Part shown: in pieces, positions 37,338-51,015 of the stretch
How positions within the stretch are numbered: position 1 is the first letter of the stretch
Layout of the letters: the number at the start of each line of letters is the position of its first letter
NCBI RefSeq assembly: GCF_051020765.1
Contig: NW_027469233.1
Coordinates: 1-64,000 of the forward strand
From: Lasioglossum baleicum
Taxonomy: Eukaryota; Arthropoda; Insecta; Hymenoptera; Halictidae
Direction: 5' to 3'
Length of the DNA: 64,000 bases
Notes under the pieces: generated by a model
Told to the model about the DNA's origin: nothing
What the model saw: only the letters and a program-made list of their open reading frames with translations
Database searches by the model: none
Program-made: the position numbers and the translations under genes

Positions 37338-39304
37338 ATGCGTTATGCGTTATGCGTTATGCGTTATGCGTTATGCGTTATGCGTTATGCGTTATGCGTT
37401 ATGCGTTATGCGTTATGCGTTATGCGTTATGCGTTATGCGTTATGCGTTATGCGTTATGCGTTATGCGTTATGCGTTATGCGTTATGCGTTATGCGTTAT
37501 GCGTTATGCGTTATGCGTTATGCGTTATGCGTTATGCGTTATGCGTTATGCGTTATGCGTTATGCGTTATGCGTTATGCGTTATGCGTTATGCGTTATGC
37601 GTTATGCGTTATGCGTTATGCGTTATGCGTTATGCGTTATGCGTTATGCGTTATGCGTTATGCGTTATGCGTTATGCGTTATGCGTTATGCGTTATGCGT
37701 TATGCGTTATGCGTTATGCGTTATGCGTTATGCGTTATGCGTTATGCGTTATGCGTTATGCGTTATGCGTTATGCGTTATGCTTTATGCGTTATGCGTTA
37801 TGCGTTATGCGTTATGCGTTATGCGTTATGCGTTATGCGTTATGCGTTATGAGTTATGCGTTATGCGTTATGCGTTATGCGTTATGCGTTATGCGTTATG
37901 CCTTATGCCTTATGCGTTATGCGTTATGCGTTATGCGTTATGCGTTATGCGTTATGCGTTATGCGTTATGCGTTATGCGTTATGCGTTATGCGTTATGCG
38001 TTATGCGTTATGCGTTATGCGTTATGCGTTATGCGTTATGCGTTATGCGTTATGCGTTATGCGTTAAGCGTTATGCGTTATGCGTTATGCGTTATGCGTT
38101 ATGCGTTATGCGTTATGCGTTATGCGTTATGCGTTATGCGTTATGCGTTATGCGTTATACGTTATGCGATATGCGTTATGCGTTATGCGTTATGCGTTAT
38201 GCGTTATGCGTTATGCGTTATGCGTTATGCGTTATGCGTTATGCGTTATGCGTTATGCGTTATGCGTTATGCGTTATGCGTTATGCGTTATGCGTTATGC
38301 GTTATGCGTTAAGCGTTATGCGTTATGCGTTATGCGTTATGCGTTATGCGTTATGCGTTATGCGTTATGCGTTATGCGTTATGCGTTATGCGTTATGCGT
38401 TATACGTTATGCGATATGCGTTATGCGTTATGCGATATGCGTTATGCGTTATGTGTTATGCGTTATGCGTTATGCGTTATGCGTTATGTGTTATGCGTTA
38501 AGCGTTATGCGTTATGCGATATGCGTTATTCGTTATGCGTTATGCGTTATGCGTTATGCGTTATGCGTTATGCGTTATGCGTTATGCGTTATGCGTTATG
38601 CGTTATGCGTTATGCGTTATGCGTTATGCGTTATGCCTTATGCCTTATGCGTTATGCGTTATGCGTTATGCGTTATGCGTTATGCGTTATGCGTTATGCG
38701 TTATGCGTTATGCGCCATGCGTTATCCGTTATGCGTTATCCGTTATGCGTTACGCGTTATGCGTTATGCGTTATGCGTTATGCGTTATGCGTTATGCGTT
38801 ATGCGTTATGCGTTATGCGTTATGCGTTATGCCTTATGCGTTATGCGTTATGCGTTATGCGTTATGCGTTATGCGTTATGCGTTATGCGTTATGCGTTAT
38901 GCGTTATGCGTTATGCGTTATGCGTTATGCGTTATGCGTTATGCGTTATGCGTTATGCGTTATGCGTTATGCGTTATGCGTTATGCGTTATGCGTTATGC
39001 GTTATGCGTTATGCGTTATGCGTTATGCGTTATGCGTTATGCGTTATGCGTTATGCGTTATGCGTTATGCGTTATGCGTTATGCGTTATGCGTTATGCGT
39101 TATGCGTTATGCGTTATGCGTTATGCGTTATGCGTTATGCGTTATGCGTTATGCGTTATGCGTTATGCGTTATGCGTTATGCGTTATGCGTTATGCGTTA
39201 TGCGTTATGCGTTATGCGTTATGCGTTATGCGTTATGCGTTATGCGTTATGCGTTATGCGTTATGCGTTATGCGTTATGCGTTATGCGTTATGCGTTATG
39301 CGTT
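37338..39304 (+). repeat. Run, ATGCTTT and H remnants
   Basis: ATGCTTT at 37779, ATGAGTT at 37849 inside the run, and an ATGCCTT pair near 37900. A partial H at 38157 (ATACGTT and ATGCGAT only) and a full H at 38402 follow. E is at 38710 and ATGCCTT at 38829, then a 67-unit pure run (38836-39304). This is the transition from the B zone to the A zone. Confidence 0.87.
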
Positions 39305-40151
39305 ATGCGTCATGCGTTATGCGTTATGCGTTCTGCGTTATGCGTCATGCGTTATGCGTTATGCGTTCTGCGTTATGCGTTATGCGTTATGCGTTATGCG
39401 TTATGCGTTATGCGTTATGCGTTATGCGTTATGCGTTATGCGTTATGCGTTATGCGTTATGCGTTATGCCTTATGCGTTATGCGTTATGCGTTATGCGTT
39501 ATGCGTTATGCGTTATGCGTTATGCGTTATGCGTTATGCGTTATGCGTTATGCCTTATGCGTTATGCGTTATGCGTTATGCGTTATGCGTTATGCGTTAT
39601 GCGTTATGCGTTATGCGTTATGCGTTATGCGCCATGCGTTATCCGTTATGCGTTATCCGTTATGCGTTACGCGTTATGCGTTATGCGTCATGCGTTATGC
39701 GTTATGCGTTCTGCGTTATGCGTTATGCGTTATGCGTTATGCGTTATGCGTTATGCGTTATGCGTTATGCGTTATGCGTTATGCGTTATGCGTTATGCGT
39801 TATGCGTTATGCGTTATGCGTTATGCGTTATGCGTTATGCGTTATGCGTTATGCGTTATGCGTTATGCGTTATGCCTTATGCCTTATGCGTTATGCGTTA
39901 TGCGTTATGCGTTATGCGTTATGCGTTATGCGTTATGCGTTATGCGCCATGCGTTATCCGTTATGCGTTATCCGTTATGCGTTACGCGTTATGCGTTATG
40001 CGTTATGCGTTATGCGTTATGCGTTATGCGTTATGCGTTATGCGTTATGCGTTATGCGTTATGCGTTATGCGTTATGCGTTATGCGTTATGCGTTATGCG
40101 TTATGCGTTATGCGTTATGCGTTATGCGTTATGCGTTATGCGTTATGAGTT
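39305..40151 (+). repeat. Module K, copy 3
   Basis: F pair at 39305, E at 39627, half F, E at 39942, a 22-unit pure run and ATGAGTT at 40145. Same order as 30933-31737, with extra ATCCTT-free spacing and single ATGCCTT units (near 39470 and 39550) before E. Confidence 0.86.
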
Positions 40152-43100
40152 ATGCGTTATGCGTTATGCGTTATGCGTTATGCGTTATGCGTTATGCGTT
40201 ATGCGTTATGCGTTATGCGTTATGCGTTATGCGTTATGCGTTATGCGTTATGCGTTATGCGTTATGCGTTATGCCTTATGCGTTATGCGTTATGCGTTAT
40301 GCGTTATGCGTTATGCGTTATGCGCCATGCGTTATCCGTTATGCGTTATCCGTTATGCGTTACGCGTTATGCGTTATGCGTTATGCGTTATGCGTTAAGC
40401 GTTATACGTTATGCGATATGCGTTATGCGTTATGTGTTATGCGTTATGCGTTATGCGTTATGCGTTATGCGTTATGCGTTATGCGTTATGCGTAATGCGT
40501 TATGCGTTATGCGTTATGCGTTATGCGTTATGCGTTATGCGTTATGCGTTATGCGTTATGCGTTATGCGTTATGCGTCATGCGTTATGCGTTATGCGTTC
40601 TGCGTTATGCGTCATGCGTTATGCGTTATGCGTTCTGCGTTATGCGTTATGCGTTATGCGTTATGCGTTATGCGTCATGCGTTATGCGTTATGCGTTATG
40701 CGTTATGCGTCATGCGTTATGCGTTATGCGTTATGCGTTATGCGTTATGCCTTATGCGTTATGCGTTATGCGTTATGCGTTATGCGTTATGCGTTATGCG
40801 TTATGCGTTATGCGTTATGCGTTATGCGTTATGCGTTATGCGTTATGCGTTATGCGTTATGCGTTATGCGTTATGCGTTATGCGTTATGCGTTATGCGTT
40901 ATGCGTTATGCGTTATGCGTTATGCTTTATGCGTTATGCGTTATGCGTTATGCGTTATGCGTTATGCGTTATGCGTTATGCGTTATGCGTTATGCGTTAT
41001 GCGTTATGCGTTATGCGTTATTCGTTATGCGTTATGCGTTATGCGTTATGCGTTATGCGTTATGCGTTATGCGTTATGCGTTATGCGTTATGCGTTATGC
41101 GTTATGCCTTATGCCTTATGCGTTATGCGTTATGCGTTATGCGTTATGCGTTATGCGTTATGCGTTATGCGTTATGCGTTATGCGCCATGCGTTATCCGT
41201 TATGCGTTATCCGTTATGCGTTACGCGTTATGCGTTATGCGTTATGCGTTATGCGTTAAGCGTTATACGTTATGCGATATGCGTTATGCGTTATGTGTTA
41301 TGCGTTATGCGTTATGCGTTATGCGTTATGTGTTATGCGTTATGCGTTATGCGTTATGCGTTATGCGTTATGCGTTAAGCGTTATGCGTTGTGCGATATG
41401 CGTTATTCGTTATGCGTTATGCGTTATGCGTCATGCGTTATGCGTTATGCGTTCTGCGTTATGCGTCATGCGTTATGCGTTATGCGTTCTGCGTTATGCG
41501 TTATGCGTTATGCGTTATGCGTTATGCGTTATGCGTTATGCGTTATGCGTTATGCGTTATGCGTTATGCGTTATGCGTTATGCGTTATGCGTTATGCGTT
41601 ATGCGTTATGCGTTATGCGTTATGCGTTATGCGTTATGCGTTATGCGTTATGCGTTATGCGTTATGCGTTATGCCTTATGCGTTATGCGTTATGCGTTAT
41701 GCGTTATGCGCCATGCGTTATCCGTTATGCGTTATCCGTTATGCGTTACGCGTTATGCGTTATGCGTTATGCGTTATGCGTTAAGCGTTATACGTTATGC
41801 GATATACGTTATGCGTTATGTGTTATGCGTTATGCGTTATGCGTTATGCGTTATGGGTTATGCGTTATGCGTTATGCGTAATGCGTTGTGCGTTATGCGT
41901 TATGCGTTATGCGTTATGCGTTATGCGTTATGCGTTATGCGTTATGCGTTATGCGTTATGCGTTATGCGTTATGCGTTATGCGTTATGCGTTATGCGTTA
42001 TGCGTTATGCGTTATGCGTTATGCGTTATGCGTTATGCGTTATGCGTTATGCGTTATGCGTTATGCGTTATGCGTTATGCGTTATGCGTTATGCGTTATG
42101 CGTTATGCGTTATGCGTTATGCGTTATGCGTTATGCGTTATGCGTTATGCGTTACGCGTTACGCGTTACGCGTTACGCGTTACGCGTTATGCGTTATGCG
42201 TTATGCTTTATGCGTTATGCGTTATGCGTTATGCGTTATGCGTTATGCGTTATGCGTTATGCGTTATGCGTTATGCGTTATGCGTTATGCGTTATGCGTT
42301 ATGCGTTATGCGTTATGCGTTATGCGTTATGCGTTATGCGTTATGCGTTATGCGTTATGCGTTATGCCTTATGCCTTATGCGTTATGCGTTATGCGTTAT
42401 GCGTTATGCGTTATGCGTTATGCGTTATGCGTTATGCGTTATGCGCCATGCGTTATCCGTTATGCGTTATCCGTTATGCGTTACGCGTTATGCGTTATGC
42501 GTTATGCGTTATGCGTTAAGCGTTATACGTTATGCGATATGCGTTATGCGTTATGTGTTATGCGTTATGCGTTATGCGTTATGCGTTATGCGTTATGTGT
42601 TATGCGTTATGCGTTATGCGTTATGCGTTATGCGTTATGCGTTAAGCGTTATGCGTTATGCGATATGCGTTATTCGTTATGCGTTATGCGTTATGCGTCA
42701 TGCGTTATGCGTTATGCGTTCTGCGTTATGCGTCATGCGTTATGCGTTATGCGTTCTGCGTTATGCGTTATGCGTTATGCGTTATGCGTTATGCGTTATG
42801 CGTTATGCGTTATGCGTTATGCGTTATGCGTTATGCGTTATGCGTTATGCGTTATGCGTTATGCGTTATGCCTTATGCCTTATGCGTTATGCGTTATGCG
42901 TTATGCGTTATGCGTTATGCGTTATGCGTTATGCGTTATGCGCCATGCGTTATCCGTTATGCGTTATCCGTTATGCGTTACGCGTTATGCGTTATGCGTT
43001 ATGCGTTATGCGTTATGCGTTATGCGTTATGCGTTATGCGTTATGCGTTATGCGTTATGCGTTATGCGTTATGCGTTATGCGTTATGCGTTATGCGTTAT

Positions 43101-43497
43101 GCGTTATGCGTTATGCGTTATGCGTTATGCGTTATGCGTTATGCGTTATGCGTTATGCGTTATGCGTTATGCGTTATGCGTTATGCGTTATGCGTTATGC
43201 GTTATGCGTTATGCGTTATGCGTTATGCGTTATGCGTTATGCGTTATGCGTTATGCGTTATGCGTTATGCGTTATGCGTTATGCGTTATGCGTTATGCGT
43301 TATGCGTTATGCGTTATGCGTTATGCGTTATGCGTTATGCGTTATGCGTTATGCGTTATGCGTTATGCGTTATGCGTTACGCGTTATGCGTTATGCGTTA
43401 TGCGTTATGCGTTATGCGTTATGCGTTATGCGTTATGCGTTACGCGTTACGCGTTATGCGTTATGCGTTATGCGTTATGCGTTATGCGTTATGCGTT
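40152..43497 (+). repeat. E/F/J block before A copy 4
   Basis: E modules at 40320, 41181, 41706, 42441 and 42938. F pair at 40572 with private extra ATGCGTC units near 40670-40710. CTGCGTT markers near 41450 and 42720. A private ATTCGTT lies near 41029, and ATGCGAT followed by ATACGTT near 41800. The J module is at 42154. A long pure stretch precedes the two ACGCGTT units that lead into A. No gene. Confidence 0.83.
42154..42188 (+). repeat. Module J: five ACGCGTT units
   Basis: ACGCGTT repeated five times, each containing ACGCGT, followed by canonical units and ATGCTTT. Other J copies have four or six units. Confidence 0.95.
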
Positions 43498-43651
43498 ATG
43501 TGTTATGCGTTATGCGTTAAGCGTTATACGTTATGCGTTATGCGTTATGTGTTATGCGTTATGCGTTATGTGTTATGCGTTGTGCTTTACGGGTTATGCG
43601 ATATGCGTTATGCGTTATGACTTTTTCATTGAACGTTATGCGTTATGCGAT
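43498..43651 (+). repeat. Module A, copy 4
   Basis: Complete 22-unit order. AAGCGTT at 43519, divergent box at 43617. First A module for 34 kb. Confidence 0.95.
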
Positions 43652-46600
43652 ATGCGTTATGCGTTATGCGTTATGCGTTATGCGTTATGCGTTATGCGTT
43701 ATGCGTTATGCGTTATGCGTTATGCGTTATGCGTTATGCGTTATGCGTTATGCGTTATGCGTTATGCGTTATGCGTTATGCGTTATGCGTTATGCGTTAT
43801 GCGTTATGCGTTATGCGTTATGCGTTATGCGTTATGCGTTATGCGTTATGCGTTATGCGTTATGCGTTATGCCTTATGCGTTATGCGTTATGCGTTATGC
43901 GTTATGCGTTATGCGTTATGCGCCATGCGTTATCCGTTATGCGTTATCCGTTATGCGTTACGCGTTATGCGTTATGCGTTATGCGTTATGCGTTAAGCGT
44001 TATACGTTATGCGATATGCGTTATGCGTTATGTGTTATGCGTTATGCGTTATGCGTTATGCGTTATGCGTTATGCGTTATGCGTTATGCGTTATGCGTAA
44101 TGCGTTATGCGTTATGCGTTATGCGTTATGCGTTATGCGTTATGCGTTATGCGTTATGCGTTATGCGTTATGCGTTATGCGTTATGCGTTATGCGTTATG
44201 CGTTATGCGTTATGCGTTATGCGTTATGCGTTATGCGTTATGCGTTATGCGTTATGCGTTATGCGTTATGCGTTATGCGTTATGCGTTATGCGTTATGCG
44301 TTATGCGTTATGCGTTATGCGTTATGCGTTATGCGTTATGCGTTATGCGTTATGCGTTATGCGTTATGCGTTATGCGTTATGCGTTATGCGTTATGCGTT
44401 ATGCGTTATGCGTTACGCGTTACGCGTTACGCGTTACGCGTTACGCGTTACGCGTTATGCGTTATGCTTTATGCGTTATGCGTTATGCGTTATGCGTTAT
44501 GCGTTATGCGTTATGCGTTATGCGTTATGCGTTATGCGTTATGCGTTATGCGTTATGCGTTATGCGTTATGCGTTATGCGTTATGCGTTATGCGTTATGC
44601 GTTATGCGTTATGCGTTATGCGTTATGCGTTATGCGTTATGCGTTATGCGTTATGCGTTATGCGTTATGCGTTATGCGTTATGCCTTATGCGTTATGCGT
44701 TATGCGTTATGCGTTATGCGTTATGCGCCATGCGTTATCCGTTATGCGTTATCCGTTATGCGTTACGCGTTATGCGTTATGCGTTATGCGTTATGCGTTA
44801 AGCGTTATACGTTATGCGATATGCGTTATGCGTTATGTGTTATGCGTTATGCGTTATGCGTTATGCGTTATGCGGTATGCGTTATGCGTTATGCGTTATG
44901 CGTTATGCGTTATGCGTTATGCGTTATGCGTTATGCGTTATGCGTTATGCGTTATGCGTTATGCGTCATGCGTTATGCGTTATGCGTTCTGCGTTATGCG
45001 TCATGCGTTATGCGTTATGCGTTCTGCGTTATGCGTTATGCGTTATGCGTTATGCGTTATGCGTTATGCGTTATGCGTTATGCGTTATGCGTTATGCGTT
45101 ATGCGTTATGCGTTATGCGTTATGCGTTATGCGTTATGCCTTATGCGTTATGCGTTATGCGTTATGCGTTATGCGTTATGCGTTATGCGTTATGCGTTAT
45201 GCGTTATGCGTTATGCGTTATGCGTTATGCGTTATGCGTTATGCGTTATGCGTTATGCGTTATGCGTTATGCGTTATGCTTTATGCGTTATGCGTTATGC
45301 GTTATGCGTTATGCGTTATGCGTTATGCGTTATGCGTTATGCGTTATGCGTTATGCGTTATGCGTTATGCGTTATGCGTTATGCGTTATGCGTTATGCGT
45401 TATGCGTTATGCGTTATGCGTTATGCGTTATGCGTTATGCGTTATGCGTTATGCGTTATGCGTTATGCGTTATGCGTTATGCGTTATGCGTTATGCGTTA
45501 TGCGTTATGCCTTATGCCTTATGCGTTATGCGTTATGCGTTATGCGTTATGCGTTATGCGTTATGCGTTATGCGTTATGCGTTATGCGTTATGCGTTATG
45601 CGCCATGCGTTATCCGTTATGCGTTATCCGTTATGCGTTACGCGTTATGCGTTATGCGTTATGCGTTATGCGTTATGCGTTAAGCGTTATACGTTATGCG
45701 ATATGCGTTATGCGTTATGTGTTATGCGTTATGCGTTATGCGTTATGCGTTATGTGTTATGCGTTATGCGTTATGCGTTATGCGTTATGCGTTATGCGTT
45801 ATGCGTTAAGCGTTATGCGTTGTGCGATATGCGTTATTCGTTATGCGTTATGCGTTATGCGTCATGCGTTATGCGTTATGCGTTCTGCGTTATGCGTCAT
45901 GCGTTATGCGTTATGCGTTCTGCGTTATGCGTTATGCGTTATGCGTTATGCGTTATGCGTTATGCGTTATGCGTTATGCGTTATGCGTTATGCGTTATGC
46001 GTTATGCGTTATGCGTTATGCGTTATGCGTTATGCGTTATGCGTTATGCGTTATGCCTTATGCCTTATGCGTTATGCGTTATGCGTTATGCGTTATGCGT
46101 TATGCGTTATGCGTTATGCGTTATGCGTTATGCGCCATGCGTTATCCGTTATGCGTTACGCGTTATGCGTTATGCGTTATGCGTTATGCGTTATGCGTTA
46201 TGCGTTATGCGTTATGCGTTATGCGTTATGCGTTATGCGTTATGCGTTATGCGTTATGCGTTATGCGTTATGCGTTATGCGTTATGCGTTATGCGTTATG
46301 CGTTATGCGTTATGCGTTATGCGTTATGCGTTATGCGTTATGCGTTATGCGTTATGCGTTATGCGTTATGCGTTATGCGTTATGCGTTATGCGTTATGCG
46401 TTATGCGTTATGCGTTATGCGTTATGCGTTATGCGTTATGCGTTATGCGTTATGCGTTATGCGTTATGCGTTATGCGTTATGCGTTATGCGTTATGCGTT
46501 ATGCGTTATGCGTTATGCGTTATGCGTTATGCGTTATGCGTTATGCGTTATGCGTTATGCGTTATGCGTTATGCGTTATGCGTTATGCGTTATGCGTTAT

Positions 46601-46703
46601 GCGTTACGCGTTATGCGTTATGCGTTACGCGTTATGCGTTACGCGTTACGCGTTATGCGTTATGCGTTATGCGTTATGCGTTATGCGTTATGCGTTATGC
46701 GTT
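43652..46703 (+). repeat. E/F/J block between A copies 4 and 5
   Basis: E at 43918, 44723, 45598 and 46130 (the last lacks one ATCCGTT). J is at 44415. F pair at 44961 and CTGCGTT markers near 45880. A private ATGCGGT unit lies near 44870. A pure run of 63 units (46165-46605) precedes ACGCGTT units and A copy 5. Confidence 0.84.
44415..44456 (+). repeat. Module J: six ACGCGTT units
   Basis: Longest J tract in the window, six successive ACGCGTT units, followed by one canonical unit and ATGCTTT. Confidence 0.95.
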
Positions 46704-46857
46704 ATGTGTTATGCGTTATGCGTTAAGCGTTATACGTTATGCGTTATGCGTTATGTGTTATGCGTTATGCGTTATGTGTTATGCGTTGTGCTTTACGGGT
46801 TATGCGATATGCGTTATGCGTTATGACTTTTTCATTGAACGTTATGCGTTATGCGAT
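46704..46857 (+). repeat. Module A, copy 5
   Basis: Complete order, divergent box at 46823. Followed by a private GTGCGTT at 46865. Confidence 0.95.
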
Positions 46858-48978
46858 ATGCGTTGTGCGTTATGCGTTATGCGTTATGCGTTATGCGTTA
46901 TGCGTTATGCGTTATGCGTTATGCGTTATGCGTTATGCGTTATGCGTTATGCGTTATGCGTTATGCGTTATGCGTTATGCGTTATGCGTTATGCGTTATG
47001 CGTTATGCGTTATGCGTTATGCGTTATGCCTTATGCGTTATGCGTTATGCGTTATGCGTTATGCGTTATGCGCCATGCGTTATCCGTTATGCGTTATCCG
47101 TTATGCGTTACGCGTTATGCGTTATGCGTTATGCGTTATGCGTTAAGCGTTATACGTTATGCGATATACGTTATGCGTTATGTGTTATGCGTTATGCGTT
47201 ATGCGTTATGCGTTATGCGTTATGCGTTATGCGTTATGCGTAATGCGTTATGCGTTATGCGTTATGCGTTATGCGTTATGCGTTATGCGTTATGCGTTAT
47301 GCGTTATGCGTTATGCGTTATGCGTTATGCGTTATGCGTTATGCGTTATGCGTTATGCGTTATGCGTTATGCGTTATGCGTTATGCGTTATGCGTTATGC
47401 GTTATGCGTTATGCGTTATGCGTTATGCGTTATGCGTTATGCGTTATGCGTTATGCGTTATGCGTTATGCGTTATGCGTTATGCGTTATGCGTTATGCGT
47501 TATGCGTTATGCGTTATGCGTTATGCGTTATGCGTTATGCGTTATGCGTTACGCGTTACGCGTTACGCGTTACGCGTTATGCGTTATGCGTTATGCTTTA
47601 TGCGTTATGCGTTATGCGTTATGCGTTATGCGTTATGCGTTATGCGTTATGCGTTATGCGTTATGCGTTATGCGTTATGCGTTATGCGTTATGCGTTATG
47701 CGTTATGCGTTATGCGTTATGCGTTATGCGTTATGCGTTATGCGTTATGCGTTATGCGTTATGCGTTATGCCTTATGCCTTATGCGTTATGCGTTATGCG
47801 TTATGCGTTATGCGTTATGCGTTATGCGTTATGCGTTATGCGTTATGCGTTATGCGTTATGCGTTATGCGTTAAGCGTTATACGTTATGCGATATGCGTT
47901 ATGCGTTATGTGTTATGCGTTATGCGTTATGCGTTATGCGTTATGTGTTATGCGTTATGCGTTATGCGTTATGCGTTATGCGTTATGCGTTATGCGTTAA
48001 GCGTTATGCGTTGTGCGATATGCGTTATTCGTTATGCGTTATGCGTTATGCGTCATGCGTTATGCGTTATGCGTTCTGCGTTATGCGTCATGCGTTATGC
48101 GTTATGCGTTCTGCGTTATGCGTTATGCGTTATGCGTTATGCGTTATGCGTTATGCGTTATGCGTTATGCGTTATGCGTTATGCGTTATGCGTTATGCGT
48201 TATGCGTTATGCGTTATGCGTTATGCCTTATGCCTTATGCGTTATGCGTTATGCGTTATGCGTTATGCGTTATGCGTTATGCGTTATGCGTTATGCGTTA
48301 TGCGTTATGCGCCATGCGTTATCCGTTATGCGTTACGCGTTATGCGTTATGCGTTATGCGTTATGCGTTATGCGTTATGCGTTATGCGTTATGCGTTATG
48401 CGTTATGCGTTATGCGTTATGCGTTATGCGTTATGCGTTATGCGTTATGCGTTATGCGTTATGCGTTATGCGTTATGCGTTATGCGTTATGCGTTATGCG
48501 TTATGCGTTATGCGTTATGCGTTATGCGTTATGCGTTATGCGTTATGCGTTATGCGTTATGCGTTATGCGTTATGCGTTATGCGTTATGCGTTATGCGTT
48601 ATGCGTTATGCGTTATGCGTTATGCGTTATGCGTTATGCGTTATGCGTTATGCGTTATGCGTTATGCGTTATGCGTTATGCGTTATGCGTTATGCGTTAT
48701 GCGTTATGCGTTATGCGTTATGCGTTATGCGTTATGCGTTATGCGTTATGCGTTATGCGTTATGCGTTATGCGTTATGCGTTATGCGTTATGCGTTATGC
48801 GTTATGCGTTATGCGTTATGCGTTATGCGTTATGCGTTATGCGTTATGCGTTATGCGTTATGCGTTATGCGTTATGCGTTACGCGTTATGCGTTATGCGT
48901 TACGCGTTATGCGTTACGCGTTACGCGTTATGCGTTATGCGTTATGCGTTATGCGTTATGCGTTATGCGTTATGCGTT
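46858..48978 (+). repeat. E/F/J block between A copies 5 and 6
   Basis: E at 47068 and 48307 (the latter short, with one ATCCGTT). J is at 47551-47578 (four ACGCGTT). ATGCCTT pairs near 47769 and 48229, AAGCGTT/GTGCGAT/CTGCGTT markers near 48000-48115, then a 77-unit pure run (48342-48880). No gene. Confidence 0.84.
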
Positions 48979-49132
48979 ATGTGTTATGCGTTATGCGTTA
49001 AGCGTTATACGTTATGCGTTATGCGTTATGTGTTATGCGTTATGCGTTATGTGTTATGCGTTGTGCTTTACGGGTTATGCGATATGCGTTATGCGTTATG
49101 ACTTTTTCATTGAACGTTATGCGTTATGCGAT
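48979..49132 (+). repeat. Module A, copy 6
   Basis: Complete order, divergent box at 49098. 2275 bp after copy 5. Confidence 0.95.
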
Positions 49133-50861
49133 ATGCGTTATGCGTTATGCGTTATGCGTTATGCGTTATGCGTTATGCGTTATGCGTTATGCGTTATGCG
49201 TTATGCGTTATGCGTTATGCGTTATGCGTTATGCGTTATGCGTTATGCGTTATGCGTTATGCGTTATGCGTTATGCGTTATGCGTTATGCGTTATGCCTT
49301 ATGCGTTATGCGTTATGCGTTATGCGTTATGCGTTATGCGCCATGCGTTATCCGTTATGCGTTATCCGTTATGCGTTACGCGTTATGCGTTATGCGTTAT
49401 GCGTTATGCGTTAAGCGTTATACGTTATGCGATATACGTTATGCGTTATGTGTTATGCGTTATGCGTTATGCGTTATGCGTTATGCGTTATGCGTTATGC
49501 GTTATGCGTAATGCGTTATGCGTTATGCGTTATGCGTTATGCGTTATGCGTTATGCGTTATGCGTTATGCGTTATGCGTTATGCGTTATGCGTTATGCGT
49601 TATGCGTTATGCGTTATGCGTTATGCGTTATGCGTTATGCGTTATGCGTTATGCGTTATGCGTTATGCGTTATGCGTTATGCGTTATGCGTTATGCGTTA
49701 TGCGTTATGCGTTATGCGTTATGCGTTATGCGTTATGCGTTATGCGTTATGCGTTATGCGTTATGCGTTATGCGTTATGCGTTATGCGTTATGCGTTATG
49801 CGTTACGCGTTACGCGTTACGCGTTACGCGTTATGCGTTATGCGTTATGCTTTATGCGTTATGCGTTATGCGTTATGCGTTATGCGTTATGCGTTATGCG
49901 TTATGCGTTATGCGTTATGCGTTATGCGTTATGCGTTATGCGTTATGCGTTATGCGTTATGCGTTATGCGTTATGCGTTATGCGTTATGCGTTATGCGTT
50001 ATGCGTTATGCGTTATGCGTTATGCGTTATGCGTTATGCCTTATGCCTTATGCGTTATGCGTTATGCGTTATGCGTTATGCGTTATGCGTTATGCGTTAT
50101 GCGTTATGCGTTATGCGTTATGCGTTATGCGCCATGCGTTATCCGTTATGCGTTATCCGTTATGCGTTACGCGTTATGCGTTATGCGTTATGCGTTATGC
50201 GTTATGCGTTATGCGTTAAGCGTTATACGTTATGCGATATGCGTTATGTGTTATGCGTTATGCGTTATGCGTTATGCGTTATGCGTTATGCGTTATGTGT
50301 TATGCGTTATGCGTTATGCGTTATGCGTTATGCGTTAAGCGTTATGCGTTATGCGATATGCGTTATTCGTTATGCGTTATGCGTTATGCGTCATGCGTTA
50401 TGCGTTATGCGTTCTGCGTTATGCGTCATGCGTTATGCGTTATGCGTTCTGCGTTATGCGTTATGCGTTATGCGTTATGCGTTATGCGTTATGCGTTATG
50501 CGTTATGCGTTATGCGTTATGCGTTATGCGTTATGCGTTATGCGTTATGCGTTATGCCTTATGCCTTATGCGTTATGCGTTATGCGTTATGCGTTATGCG
50601 TTATGCGTTATGCGTTATGCGTTATGCGCCATGCGTTATCCGTTATGCGTTATCCGTTATGCGTTACGCGTTATGCGTTATGCGTTATGCGTTATGCGTT
50701 ATGCGTTATGCGTTATGCGTTATGCGTTATGCGTTATGCGTTATGCGTTATGCGTTATGCGTTATGCGTTATGCGTTATGCGTTATGCGTTATGCGTTAT
50801 GCGTTACGCGTTACGCGTTATGCGTTATGCGTTATGCGTTATGCGTTATGCGTTATGCGTT
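49133..50861 (+). repeat. E/F/J block between A copies 6 and 7
   Basis: E at 49336, 50127 and 50624. J at 49805-49832 (four units) and an ATGCCTT pair near 50036. AAGCGTT, ATTCGTT and CTGCGTT markers lie near 50340-50450. ACGCGTT twice leads into A. No gene. Confidence 0.84.
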
Positions 50862-51015
50862 ATGTGTTATGCGTTATGCGTTAAGCGTTATACGTTATGC
50901 GTTATGCGTTATGTGTTATGCGTTATGCGTTATGTGTTATGCGTTGTGCTTTACGGGTTATGCGATATGCGTTATGCGTTATGACTTTTTCATTGAACGT
51001 TATGCGTTATGCGAT
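50862..51015 (+). repeat. Module A, copy 7
   Basis: Complete order, divergent box at 50981. 1883 bp after copy 6. Confidence 0.95.
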
